DNA from: JAAUTY01 sp964397305
Lineage (GTDB): Bacteria > Cyanobacteriota > Cyanobacteriia > Cyanobacteriales > Spirulinaceae
NCBI GenBank assembly: GCA_964397305.1
Contig: CAYNIP010000013.1
Location: 1-64,000 of the forward strand
Direction: 5' to 3'
Length of the DNA: 64,000 bases
Positions 39,373-48,071 of this stretch are shown here, in pieces; the stretch's first letter is position 1; each line of letters begins with the position of its first letter. The notes below the pieces were generated by a model. The model worked only from the letters and a program-made list of their open reading frames with translations. It did no database searches and was not told the DNA's origin. A program made the translations under genes and the position numbers.

Positions 39373-40995
39373 ATGTCTGCTGATCTTGCTACCGAACTTG
39401 CTGCTGCCATCGCAGGCCGCCGCAACTTTGCGATTATTTCCCACCCGGACGCGGGGAAAACCACCCTCACAGAGAAGCTGCTGCTCTACGGAGGCGCTAT
39501 CCATGAGGCGGGTTCTGTGAAAGCACGCCGGGCCCAGCGTCAGGCAACCTCTGACTGGATGGCGATGGAACAACAGCGCGGCATCTCGATCACTTCCACC
39601 GTGCTGCAATTTAGCTACAACAGCTATCAGCTCAACCTGCTCGACACCCCCGGCCACCAAGATTTCAGCGAAGACACCTATCGCACCCTGGCAGCGGCGG
39701 ATAATGCCGTGATGCTGATCGACGCGGCTAAGGGCCTGGAGCCCCAAACCCGCAAGTTGTTTGAAGTTTGCAAGCTGCGCGGCCTGCCCATCTTCACGTT
39801 TGTCAACAAGCTCGACCGCCCCGGCCGGGAGCCTCTCGAACTGCTGGATGAAATCGAGCAAGAACTGGGCCTGCAAACCTATGCCGTGAACTGGCCCCTG
39901 GGGATGGGCGATCGCTTCCAGGGCGTCTTTGATCGCCGCCTGCAACAGTTCCACCTCTTCGAGCGCCGGGCCCACGGCAGCCGTGCTGCGGAAGACACGG
40001 TGATTGATCTCGGTGATCCCCGCATTGATGACCTGCTAGATCAGGATCTCTACTATCAATTGAAAGAAGAGCTAGAGATCCTGGAAGAAGTTGCCGCTGA
40101 TTTTGATCTGGCAAAAATTCACGCCGGGCAACTCACCCCCGTCTTCTTCGGCAGTGCCATGACTAACTTTGGGGTGCAGCTTTTCCTCGAGGCCTTTCTT
40201 GACTATGCTCAGCCGCCGGAGACACGCCTTTCCTCCCAAGGAACCCTACCGCCCACCTATCCTGAATTCACCGGCTTTGTTTTCAAACTCCAAGCCAATA
40301 TGGACCCGAAGCATCGCGATCGCGTCGCCTTCGTCCGAGTCTGTACCGGTAAATTTGAGCGGGACATGACCGTGAACCATGCCCGCACCGGAAAAGTCGT
40401 GCGCCTCTCGCGCCCCCAGAAGCTCTTTGCCCAAGGCCGGGAATCTCTCGATGTCGCCTATCCTGGTGATGTGATTGGTCTGAACAATCCAGGGGTGTTC
40501 GCCATCGGCGACACGATCTACAACGGGCAGAAACTGGAATATGAAGGAATCCCTTGCTTTTCTCCCGAACTCTTTGCCTATTTGAAAAATCCCAACCCCT
40601 CCAAGTTCAAACAGTTTCACAAAGGGGTCAGTGAACTGCGCGAAGAGGGAGCGGTACAGATCATGCATTCCCGCGATGAATTCCGCCGCGATCCGATTCT
40701 GGCCGCTGTTGGACAACTGCAATTTGAAGTCGTTCAGTTCCGCCTTCAGCAAGAATACAATGTCGAAACGCAGCTCGAGTTTTTGCCCTACAATCTCGCG
40801 CGCTGGGTAGCTGGGGGCTGGTCAGCTTTGGACAAGGCCGGTCGCCTCTTTAACACAATGGTGGTTAAAGATAACTGGGAACGACCGGTATTGCTCTTTA
40901 AGAATGAGTGGAATTTTCACCAAATTCAAGCCGACCACCCTGAGCTGCAATTGACCTCGACCGCTCCTGTAGGCTCAGGGTTACAGCCAGGGTAG
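39373..40995 (+). CDS. prfC: peptide chain release factor 3
   Basis: 540 residues. GTPase that removes class I release factors from the ribosome after peptide release. G1 ISHPDAGKTTLTEKLLLYGG, switch II LLDTPGHQDFSEDTYRTLAA, and G4 TFVNKLDRPG. RF3-specific stretches: LQANMDPKHRDRVAFVRVC and KPGDVIGLNNPG-like YPGDVIGLNNPGVF. ATG 39373 gives the standard start; the longer frame from 39124 overlaps the CPBP gene and is not conserved. The 350 bp after the stop hold only repeats. Confidence 0.95.
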   Translation: MSADLATELAAAIAGRRNFAIISHPDAGKTTLTEKLLLYGGAIHEAGSVKARRAQRQATSDWMAMEQQRGISITSTVLQFSYNSYQLNLLDTPGHQDFSEDTYRTLAAADNAVMLIDAAKGLEPQTRKLFEVCKLRGLPIFTFVNKLDRPGREPLELLDEIEQELGLQTYAVNWPLGMGDRFQGVFDRRLQQFHLFERRAHGSRAAEDTVIDLGDPRIDDLLDQDLYYQLKEELEILEEVAADFDLAKIHAGQLTPVFFGSAMTNFGVQLFLEAFLDYAQPPETRLSSQGTLPPTYPEFTGFVFKLQANMDPKHRDRVAFVRVCTGKFERDMTVNHARTGKVVRLSRPQKLFAQGRESLDVAYPGDVIGLNNPGVFAIGDTIYNGQKLEYEGIPCFSPELFAYLKNPNPSKFKQFHKGVSELREEGAVQIMHSRDEFRRDPILAAVGQLQFEVVQFRLQQEYNVETQLEFLPYNLARWVAGGWSALDKAGRLFNTMVVKDNWERPVLLFKNEWNFHQIQADHPELQLTSTAPVGSGLQPG

Positions 40996-41040
40996 TCCTC
41001 AGGAATTTACAGCTGTTTCGCCAATTTTATTGACAACCAC

Positions 41041-41180
41041 GGTGGTTCTATATTGATGTAGTTGGGCTTTAGCCCTCTGGGGGAGCGCTGAAGCGCAACT
41101 ACGGTAGTTCTATATTAACGTAGTTGGGCTTTAGCCCTCCGGGAGAGCGTTTTTATAGAGCGTAGTTGGGCTTCAAGAGT
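41041..41180. repeat. nested palindromic repeats, two copies plus remnant
   Basis: A unit starting GGTGGTTCTATATTGATG, with GTAGTTGGGCTTTAGCCC, then GAGCGCTGAAGCGCAACTAC, is repeated from 41101 with small changes, and a third partial GTAGTTGGGCTTCA begins near 41163. Inside each unit GGGCTTTAGCCC and GCGCTGAAGCGC are separate hairpins enclosed by GTAGTTG and CAACTAC, a three-way-junction layout. The stretch 40996-41354 holds no gene. Similar TAGTTGGGCTTC repeats are common in cyanobacterial spacers. Confidence 0.75.
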
Positions 41181-41354
41181 CTTCCGAGAAATCGGTCATT
41201 CCTAGGTTTAGGATGCGTCGTGGATGGCGACAACTCCAGGCTCTCAGCCCGACAATCTGACGGACAATGACAGCATTTTTCTTGCTAGCTCGTAAAGCCC
41301 TCACCCCAAACCCCTCGCTCTCTGGGCGAGGGGCTTCCGCTGTTTGGATGGCTC

Positions 41355-41690
41355 TTAGGCACTCAGGTCCTGTTCTCCTGTGCGAATGCGGATCGCGGCT
41401 GTGATCGGCACCTTCCAGATCTTGCCGTCGCCAATGTTGCCGGTCAGGGCGGCCGCTCGCAGGGTGTCGATGGCCAACTGGGCTTGGTCATCGGTGACGA
41501 CGAGTTCTAACCGCAACTTGGGCAAAAAATCGACCTGATACTCTGTGCCACGATAGCTCTGGGTTTGGCCGTACTGGCGGCCAAAGCCCCGCACATTGCT
41601 GATGGTCAAGCCCACAAAGCCCGCATTGACGAGGGCTGACTTGACCGCTTCTAACTTTTCGCCACGAATAATCGCTTCGATTTTTTGCAT
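41355..41690 (-). CDS. P-II family protein, divergent GlnB paralogue
   Basis: 111 residues. P-II fold: MQKIEAIIRGEKLEAVKSAL, VRGFGRQYGQT (Gln39 region), T-loop SYRGTEYQVDFLPKLRLELV, and GNIGDGKIWKVPI. P-II proteins sense 2-oxoglutarate and ATP/ADP and regulate nitrogen and carbon targets. The canonical cyanobacterial GlnB is nearly invariant and has IIRPFKLDE and the phospho-Ser49 in RYRGSEYTVEF; here the positions are GEK, Thr49 and QVDF. I judge this a second P-II with different partners. Divergent from glucokinase, with a CRP-type palindrome between. A GTG-like alternative start 6 codons up is unlikely. Confidence 0.88.
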   Translation of the reverse strand: MQKIEAIIRGEKLEAVKSALVNAGFVGLTISNVRGFGRQYGQTQSYRGTEYQVDFLPKLRLELVVTDDQAQLAIDTLRAAALTGNIGDGKIWKVPITAAIRIRTGEQDLSA

Positions 41691-41754
41691 GACTGCTCTC
41701 CCTACCATTGCTTGCCAACAGCATAGGGCAGCGGGACCCTTGGGCCTGGCATTT

Positions 41755-41770
41755 TGTGATTTTTATTACA
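41755..41770. promoter_or_regulatory. CRP-family palindrome between glnB paralogue and glk
   Basis: TGTGATTTTTATTACA, a TGTGA-N6-TCACA type site with one mismatch in the second half. It suits a cAMP-receptor-like regulator (SYCRP1) and is also within two bases of an NtcA site (TGTA-N8-TACA read on the minus strand). It lies 65 bp from the P-II start and 99 bp from the glk start. Confidence 0.5.
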
Positions 41771-41868
41771 ATTCTTCAGAGGGTATTGATCCTGCGGTTG
41801 CACCCGCTTAGGGTTTGGGTTCCCGGGCGGGTTACAGTGGCAGGAAAGGCCTTCTGGAGCAATCTCCC

Positions 41869-42882
41869 ATGACGCTGCTACTGGCCGGCGATATCGGCGG
41901 CACGAAAACGATTTTGCAACTGCTGGAGCTGCGGCCTGAGGGGCCGATTCCCGTGGTTGCGGCGCAAACCTATGCGAGCCAGCACTACCCTGATCTGACG
42001 CCGATTGTGCAGAGCTACTTGCAAATCGCCCAGGTGCAACGGGGGCAAGACTGCCGGCCTCAGGTTGCTTGTCTGGCGATCGCCGGTCCCGTCAAAGACA
42101 ACACCTCCCTCTTGACCAATTTGACCTGGGATCTCGCGGGCGATCGCCTCGCCCAGGACCTTGCCCTCGAGCAAGTGCAGCTCATCAACGACTTCGCGGC
42201 CATCGGCTATGGTATCTTCGGTCTCCAGGCCCAGGACTTGCATTATCTCCACCAGGCTCCCCGCAATTCCCAAGCACCGATCGCGATCTTGGGGGCTGGT
42301 ACGGGCCTCGGCGAAGGCTTTGCGATTCCCCAGGGCGAGGATTACCGCGTCTTTGCCAGCGAAGGAGGCCATGTGGACTTTGCCCCTCGCAACGCCCTCG
42401 AATTTGCCCTGCGGGAGGATGTGCGCGCCCGCTACGATCTGGGCCGCGTCTCGGTGGAGCGCGTTGTCTCAGGGCAGGGGATCATTGCTATTTACCAATT
42501 CCTGCGCGATCGCGGCGAAGCGCCGGAAGCGCCCACAGTGGCGGCCCAATGGGAGCAGGCAGAGGATCGGGCCGCCCTGATCGCCCAGGCGGCGGCGGCA
42601 GGCGATCGCCTCAGCCAGGCGACCCTGGATTGCTTCATCAGCGCCTACGGGGCCGAAGCCGGTAACTTAGCCCTCAAACTTCTGCCCTACGGCGGCCTCT
42701 ACATCGCTGGCGGCATCGCGGCCAAAAACTTAGCCCGAATGCAGTCCGATACCTTCCTCCAGGCCTATCGAGACAAGGGCCGCGTCAGTCCCCTGCTGGA
42801 GCAAGTGCCCTTAGCGGTCATTCTCAATCCCCAAGTGGGACTGATCGGGGCGGGCCTCCGCGCCGCCAAGCTCGCGCGCTAG
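41869..42882 (+). CDS. glk: glucokinase
   Basis: 337 residues. Phosphorylates glucose with ATP. ROK-independent Glk family: LLAGDIGGTKTILQLLEL (phosphate loop), ACLAIAGPVKDN, LINDFAAIGYGIFGL, IAILGAGTGLGEGF, and FASEGGHVDFAPRN. ATG 41869 gives the standard MTLLLAGDIGGT start. The 3' end overlaps the convergent GGDEF gene by 4 bp. Important for heterotrophic growth and glycogen breakdown in cyanobacteria. Confidence 0.95.
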   Translation: MTLLLAGDIGGTKTILQLLELRPEGPIPVVAAQTYASQHYPDLTPIVQSYLQIAQVQRGQDCRPQVACLAIAGPVKDNTSLLTNLTWDLAGDRLAQDLALEQVQLINDFAAIGYGIFGLQAQDLHYLHQAPRNSQAPIAILGAGTGLGEGFAIPQGEDYRVFASEGGHVDFAPRNALEFALREDVRARYDLGRVSVERVVSGQGIIAIYQFLRDRGEAPEAPTVAAQWEQAEDRAALIAQAAAAGDRLSQATLDCFISAYGAEAGNLALKLLPYGGLYIAGGIAAKNLARMQSDTFLQAYRDKGRVSPLLEQVPLAVILNPQVGLIGAGLRAAKLAR

Positions 42883-44282
42883 ACTTCCATGCTCACGACG
42901 CGATCGCGCCCCTGCTCCTTGGCCTCATAGAGGGCGAGGTCCGCAACACCGATCAAGGTATCGCGAGCCAGTTCTGCATTGGGGCGCGTCGCTGTCAGCC
43001 CAATGCTCACCGTCAAGTGGCGGCCCACCGTCGAAGTTTCATGGGGGATCAACTGGCGCTTGATCTCGGTGCGGACAAATTCCGCCACCTGGGCCGCCGC
43101 CGCCAGCTTCAGGTCTGGCAGAATCGCCACAAACTCCTCACCGCCATAGCGAGCCACGAGCCCCGCCGGACACTGCACCTGGACCGCCTCGGCCATGGTT
43201 TGGGCCACCTGCCGCAGGCACTCATCCCCCAGTTGATGCCCGTAGGTATCGTTGTAGAGCTTGAAACAGTCCACATCGCAGATCAGGAGCGCCAGCCAGC
43301 GCTGTTGCTGGGTCGCGGCCTGCCACATCTCATCAAAATGCTCATCAAAATGGCGACGATTCGCCACCCCCGTCAGGCTGTCGAGCTGAGACAACCGCGC
43401 CAATTCCGTATTGGCCTGTTGTAAGGCCATCAGGACGCGCTTGTTTTCGGTCACGTCGCGAAAGGTGACAGCAAAGCCATCCCCCAGTTTGACGGCGACG
43501 AAGTAGAACCAGGTATCTTTGCCCTCCAGGTTGTAGCAGAGTTCCTGTTCTAGGGTCTTGCCTGTTTCCACGACCTGAACAAAGGCCTGGAATAAATTCG
43601 TCTCCACCTTATCTGCCAATTTTCGGAATACGAGCTTGCCGGTGAGGTCTTCACGATTGCGGCCGATGGTTTTCGCTGCGACGAGATTCACGGTCAGGCA
43701 GCGAAAGTCAGCGATCGCCCCCAGCTCATCCCGCACCGCTTGCAGGGCCGCCACCCCGTCCAGGGAGCTATTCAGCACACTGGCCAGGAGGGCCCGGGAC
43801 TGGTAAAGCACTTCCGCCGTTTGCTGATGCTCGTAGACCTCTTTTTGCAACAGCTCGTTCTGTTCGTCCAATTGGCGGCGCTGCTGCTGGATCGTGAGTT
43901 GGTGCTGAATGCGGACCAACACTTCCTCAAGCTGAAAAGGCTTGCTGACATAGTCCGCACCGCCGACTTGGAAGGCCTTCACCTTATCCACCGCTTCATC
44001 CAGGGCACTGAGGAAGATCACGGGAATGTCGGCTGTCTCTGGCTTCGCCTTGAGCCGCTTGCAGACCTCATAGCCGTCCAGATCCGGCATCATGATGTCC
44101 AGCAAAATCAGGTCAATTTTGGCCTTGCCCACGGCCACGAGGGCCATCTCGCCATTGAGGGCCTTGCGGACTTTGAACCCTTGCTCGGCCAGCATGGTGG
44201 AGAGCAGACGAATATTGTCCGGTTGATCATCGACGACGAGAATATCTGCTTTCGGGTTGGCTGCCGTACTTAAATTACTCAT
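42879..44282 (-). CDS. response regulator with PAS-like and GGDEF domains
   Basis: 467 residues. Receiver (about 12-130): DILVVDDQPDNIRLL, LILLDIMMPDLDGYEV (phospho-Asp), SKPFQLEEVLVRI. A coiled coil and a PAS-like region follow (about 165-290, LNSSLDGVAALQAVRD, GFAVTFRDVTENKRV). GGDEF (about 305-467): LDSLTGVANRRHFDEHFDEM, CDVDCFKLYNDTYGHQ, ARYGGEEFVAILPD. Lacks the RxxD site before GGEEF. It should make cyclic di-GMP when its receiver is phosphorylated by the hybrid kinase encoded just upstream: the kinase stop lies within its start codon region (8-bp overlap). Confidence 0.93.
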   Translation of the reverse strand: MSNLSTAANPKADILVVDDQPDNIRLLSTMLAEQGFKVRKALNGEMALVAVGKAKIDLILLDIMMPDLDGYEVCKRLKAKPETADIPVIFLSALDEAVDKVKAFQVGGADYVSKPFQLEEVLVRIQHQLTIQQQRRQLDEQNELLQKEVYEHQQTAEVLYQSRALLASVLNSSLDGVAALQAVRDELGAIADFRCLTVNLVAAKTIGRNREDLTGKLVFRKLADKVETNLFQAFVQVVETGKTLEQELCYNLEGKDTWFYFVAVKLGDGFAVTFRDVTENKRVLMALQQANTELARLSQLDSLTGVANRRHFDEHFDEMWQAATQQQRWLALLICDVDCFKLYNDTYGHQLGDECLRQVAQTMAEAVQVQCPAGLVARYGGEEFVAILPDLKLAAAAQVAEFVRTEIKRQLIPHETSTVGRHLTVSIGLTATRPNAELARDTLIGVADLALYEAKEQGRDRVVSMEV

Positions 44283-46542
44283 CACCCATGAGTTTGAGAA
44301 TTTGATCAAACTGGAAATTGTTCATAAGCTCCAAGAGGCTGGTCCCCAGCAAGCTGTCAGAATCTGGTAACTGGGCGGCCAGACTGGCGATCGCCTCATC
44401 ATCACAGCCCTCGGCCGCCTCCGAGAGGGCCGCTTGCCAGTCGGGGGACTGGGCCGCCAGTTGCGCTTGCAACTGTTGGGCCCGCTCCGCCGCCGAGGGT
44501 CCAGCACCACTCGCATCCGTCGCCAAGGGTGCTTCGTCATACACATAGCGTAAACCCAGGTAGGCCGACATTTTCTCGAACAGCTCCTCATCCCGAAAGG
44601 GTTTCCGCACAAAATCATCGCACCCGGCTGAGAGGACAATGGCCCGTTCTTCCTCCAGAGCACTAGCTGTCAGGGCAATGACCACCGTGGCTTGTCCCTT
44701 GAGGTGAGTCTTGATGTGCTTGGTTGCCTCGTAGCCATCCATCACGGGCATCCGCATATCCATCCAGATCAAGTGCGGCTCCCAGGCCTCCCAAATCGCG
44801 ATCGCCTCCCGGCCGTTTTCAGCCTCGCGCACCTCCAGGCCCAAGGGCGTGAGGAGCTTGACTAAGAGCTGGCGATTTTCCCACTTGTCATCGACGGCCA
44901 AGATGCGGTAGGTCGGTTGCTCCGGAGCCAGGCCCAGCACCTTGCGGATCGGCTGGTTGCTACTGCTACTGGCGCTTTCCACCCGCTGCACCTGGGCCGT
45001 GAACTGGAAGGTCGTCCCCTGGCCGAGGGTGCTCTGAACCTGGATATCCCCCCCCATCAACTGCACAAATTTGCGGCTAATAGGTAGGCCCAGGCCTGTG
45101 CCTTGCTGGGACTTGCGGCCGGTCTCCGTTTGCACAAAGGCTTCAAAGAGGCTCTCGATCTCATGGGCGGCAATCCCCGGCCCCGTATCTGCCACACTGA
45201 AGTCCAGCTCAATTTGGGCATCCTCTGCTGCTGCTGACTTGAGGGCCGCTGTCAAACGTACCGAGCCCTCGCTGGTGAACTTAATCGCGTTACCGAGCAG
45301 GTTGATCAAAATCTGCCGCAGTTTGCTCTGATCGGTTTGAATGTAGCGGGGCAGGTCTGGTGCGAGGTCAAAGGCTAGGATCAGGCCCTTGGACTCGGCC
45401 CGCAGTTGCAGCATCGCCTCGATCGATTCCAATAGGGTCAAGAGGTCGAAGCTGGACTCATTGAGGGTGAGAATCCCCGCTTCGATCTTCGACATTTCCA
45501 GCACGTCGTTGATCAGGTCCAGGAGGTGCTCACCGCTGCGGGTGACGATTTCCAGGTTTGAGCGCTGCTCAGGGGTGATCGTCGGGTCGCGGTTGAGGAT
45601 TTGGGTAAAGCCCAGAATGGCATTGAGGGGCGTCCGCAATTCATGGCTCATGTTGGCGAGGAATTCGCTCTTGGCCTTGTTGGCCTTTTCTGCGGCTTCC
45701 TTGGCCTGCTGGAGGGCGACTTCTACCTGTTTGCGATCGGTGATGTCCGTGTGGGAGCCCACCAGGCGGGACGCTTTGCCGTCCGTGCCCCACAGGGCCT
45801 GGCCCCGGTCTAGAATCCAGCAGTAGCTGCCGTCCTTGCAGCGCATCCGGTACTCGGCGGTGTAGTAGGGGGTTTCTCCAGCTAGGTGAGCTTGGACGGT
45901 GGCGGTCACCCAGTCCCGATCCTCGGGATGAATGAGCTGATCCCAGGTGCTGTGATGGTTGGGCAGTTCGTCGTCGGTGAAGCCGAGCATGGCCTTCCAG
46001 CGGGGAGAATAGAAGGTTTCATTCGTGGTGAGGTCCCAGTCCCAGATGCCGTCATTGTTGCCACGCAGTACGAGCTGCCAGCGTTCTTCGGAGGCCTGGA
46101 GTTCGGCGGCAACTTGGCGACTGTCCGTGACATCGCGGATGAGGAGAATGGCTTCGTCCTCACCGCTGGCCACTACACGGCCTACATAGGAGTGAACCTT
46201 GCTGGCAACCGTCAGTTGGTGCTCGAAGGTTTGGACTTGGCCGGTGGCGATCGCCTGCTCAATACACCGCAGTTGCAGATCGGCGATCGCCGCTGGGAGG
46301 AGATCGTGCAGGGTGCAGCCGACAGCCTCGTCCTTCGTCAGCAGGGTTTCAAAGTGAGAGGCCGGCTTGTAGTCCAGGTGAGTGCCATCCCGCCGACAGC
46401 AGAAGACGAGATCGGGCACGGCCGCGAGGAGGGCCTGGTAGCGGCGGGCGGCTAGGGTCTCGGCGGACGACTCACGAGGGCCGGCCGCAGCGGGCGGCGC
46501 TGCCTGGGAGTTGGCGTGGGAGCGGGAGCGGCGGCTGGGCAT
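44275..46542 (-). CDS. hybrid histidine kinase (PAS-PAS-HisKA-HATPase-REC)
   Basis: 755 residues, no membrane segments. PAS 1 about 35-145 (ALLAAVPDLVFCCRRDGT); PAS 2/PAC about 150-280 (NNDGIWDWDLTTNETFYSPR, GSHTDITDRKQ); coiled coil; HisKA with SEFLANMSHELRTPLNAILG (phospho-His); HATPase with INLLGNAIKFTSEG, DTGPGIAAHE, and GTGLGLPIS; C-terminal receiver with AVDDKWENRQLLVKL and HLIWMDMRMPVMDGYEA. The last 100 residues are variable. It is a cytosolic sensor kinase of unknown input; the likely output is the GGDEF response regulator that overlaps its stop. Confidence 0.93.
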   Translation of the reverse strand: MPSRRSRSHANSQAAPPAAAGPRESSAETLAARRYQALLAAVPDLVFCCRRDGTHLDYKPASHFETLLTKDEAVGCTLHDLLPAAIADLQLRCIEQAIATGQVQTFEHQLTVASKVHSYVGRVVASGEDEAILLIRDVTDSRQVAAELQASEERWQLVLRGNNDGIWDWDLTTNETFYSPRWKAMLGFTDDELPNHHSTWDQLIHPEDRDWVTATVQAHLAGETPYYTAEYRMRCKDGSYCWILDRGQALWGTDGKASRLVGSHTDITDRKQVEVALQQAKEAAEKANKAKSEFLANMSHELRTPLNAILGFTQILNRDPTITPEQRSNLEIVTRSGEHLLDLINDVLEMSKIEAGILTLNESSFDLLTLLESIEAMLQLRAESKGLILAFDLAPDLPRYIQTDQSKLRQILINLLGNAIKFTSEGSVRLTAALKSAAAEDAQIELDFSVADTGPGIAAHEIESLFEAFVQTETGRKSQQGTGLGLPISRKFVQLMGGDIQVQSTLGQGTTFQFTAQVQRVESASSSSNQPIRKVLGLAPEQPTYRILAVDDKWENRQLLVKLLTPLGLEVREAENGREAIAIWEAWEPHLIWMDMRMPVMDGYEATKHIKTHLKGQATVVIALTASALEEERAIVLSAGCDDFVRKPFRDEELFEKMSAYLGLRYVYDEAPLATDASGAGPSAAERAQQLQAQLAAQSPDWQAALSEAAEGCDDEAIASLAAQLPDSDSLLGTSLLELMNNFQFDQILKLMGDE

Positions 46543-46623
46543 GGTAAATCTGTAACAGCATAGGGCCGTCTCCGTTAGCTTAGCTCAGGTATCCGGGCGA
46601 TCGCGCCGTGGCCCGGCGGGAAG

Positions 46624-46764
46624 GGTGAACCAAAAAGTGTGGCTCCCCTGAACGTTGAGCTTTCAGCGCTCCCGGAGCAGGGTGGGGTGCATCCCCCGGC
46701 AGCGTTGCGGGGGTTTCCGCTGCGAGAAGCCGAGGGGGCAAACTTGCCGAACTGAGATGCCCCC
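46624..46764. repeat. MITE family 1 left end interrupted by a family 2 element
   Basis: GGTGAACCAAAAAGTG and GGCTCCCCTGAAC at 46624-46656 are a diverged family 1 left end. At 46685 GGGTGCATC begins a family 2 element that ends TGAGATGCCCCC at 46764; its interior carries GAGAAGCCGAGGGGGCAAAC. Both parts are decayed, so this is an older nested insertion than the copy that follows at 46769. Confidence 0.7.
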
Positions 46765-47019
46765 AACCGGGTGGACAAAAAAAAGCGCGGCTCCCCTGAA
46801 TTTTGAGCGCTGGTTCAAGGAGCAGAGGGCCGCCCTCGATCGCGACGCGACGCTAGCGCGAACAGCGTTACGGGGCCCCTCATCCCCCGGCCCCTTCTCC
46901 CAAGGCTGGGAGCAGGGGAGTTAGAAGCCCCTCTCCCAACTTGGGAGAGGGGTTGGGGTGAGGGCTGAGCGAAGGAGTACCAACATCCCGCGTAAATTTC
47001 GTCCACCCCCCCCCCAACC
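46760..47019 (+). repeat. MITE family 1, complete copy with probable 9-bp target duplication
   Basis: The element spans about 46769-47008, from GGGTGGACAAAAAAAAGCG to AAATTTCGTCCACCC. CCCCCAACC is present at 46760-46768 and 47011-47019; a C-run of two extra bases at the right end makes the boundary uncertain. Core blocks match the copy at 15201 (GAGCAGAGGGC, GCGACGCGACGCTAGC, CATCCCCCGGCCCC, GGTTGGGGTGAGGGCTGAG). The stretch 46543-47151 holds no gene besides these elements. Confidence 0.82.
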
Positions 47020-47151
47020 ATCCCGCGCCCCCTTGCGCTCATTCCCGGTGAGAATAGGGCTGGGCATCTGGGGGCCTCTTCCCTCACACTACAGGGAGGG
47101 CCGGCGGCGAGAGGCGGGGCTGAGGTAGTCATCTGGGGTTGGAGGGAGAGG

Positions 47152-48063
47152 GTGGTTGACTCAACGGGAGATCGGGACTCGGGGCTGCATCCCCGGCGTC
47201 CGACCCAGGAGCGCCTCCTGGAGGCCCTGTTCCAGCAGGGGGTGCGGGCCTCGGCCCTGGCGGTCGCCGGTCTTTTGGTCTGGATTGCGGCCCTGGTGCT
47301 GATCCAAGCCTGGCCCGCGATTCGGACCCTGGGGTTCCAATTTCTCATCACCCGGGCCTGGAGTCCGCCCTTGGGGCGCTACGGTCTCTGGCCCTCCCTC
47401 TATGGAACCGTGGCGAGTGCGGCGATCGCCCTCCTGCTCGCCGGGCCCATCGGCCTGGGCGTTGCCATTTGCCTCAGTGAGGACTACCTCCCCCCCCGGG
47501 TGCGGAGCTTGCTCATTGCCCTCGTCGAACTGCTCGCAGCGGTTCCCAGCGTCGTCTACGGTCTTTGGGGCCTCTTCGTGCTCATCCCCTGGCTGAAAAC
47601 CTTCACCGCGCTGGCTGGGCCCGGCTTGCTCCCGGCCGCCTTGGTTCTGGCGATCATGATCCTACCGATCATCGCGGCTCTGGTCCGGGAGGCCCTGGGC
47701 CAAATCCCCCCGGAGCTACGGCAAGCAGCCCTGAGCCTAGGGGCGACCCGCTGGGAAACCCTGCTGTGGGTGGTCATGCCCGCCGCCACCTCCGGGATCA
47801 TCGGCGCGATCATGTTGGCCCTGGGCCGCGCCCTTGGGGAGACGATGGCGGCGACGATGTTGATTGGGAATGCCACCAGTCGGGTCGAAGTCTCGCTCTT
47901 GGCTCCGGCCAGCACAATCGCCGCGCTCTTGGCCAACCAGTTTGCTGAAGCCCAGGGCCTGCAAGTGGCGGCGCTGATGTACGCGGCCCTCGTTCTGTTT
48001 GCTCTGACCTTCGCGGTCAATCTCCTGGCTCACTTGGCCCTGCGTCGCTTGCAGCGTTTTTGA
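47152..48063 (+). CDS. pstC: phosphate ABC transporter permease PstC
   Basis: 303 residues. One of the two inner-membrane subunits of the high-affinity phosphate importer. Six hydrophobic segments (first near 33-53, SALAVAGLLVWIAALVLIQ). The permease EAA-type loop, LRQAALSLGATRWETLLWVV, and GRALGETMAATMLIGNA match PstC. GTG 47152 follows GGAGG (47141-47145) with good spacing. pstA follows, but no pstS precedes it and no pstB follows, which is unusual for this operon. Confidence 0.92.
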   Translation: MVDSTGDRDSGLHPRRPTQERLLEALFQQGVRASALAVAGLLVWIAALVLIQAWPAIRTLGFQFLITRAWSPPLGRYGLWPSLYGTVASAAIALLLAGPIGLGVAICLSEDYLPPRVRSLLIALVELLAAVPSVVYGLWGLFVLIPWLKTFTALAGPGLLPAALVLAIMILPIIAALVREALGQIPPELRQAALSLGATRWETLLWVVMPAATSGIIGAIMLALGRALGETMAATMLIGNATSRVEVSLLAPASTIAALLANQFAEAQGLQVAALMYAALVLFALTFAVNLLAHLALRRLQRF

Positions 48064-48071
48064 AACTCCTG

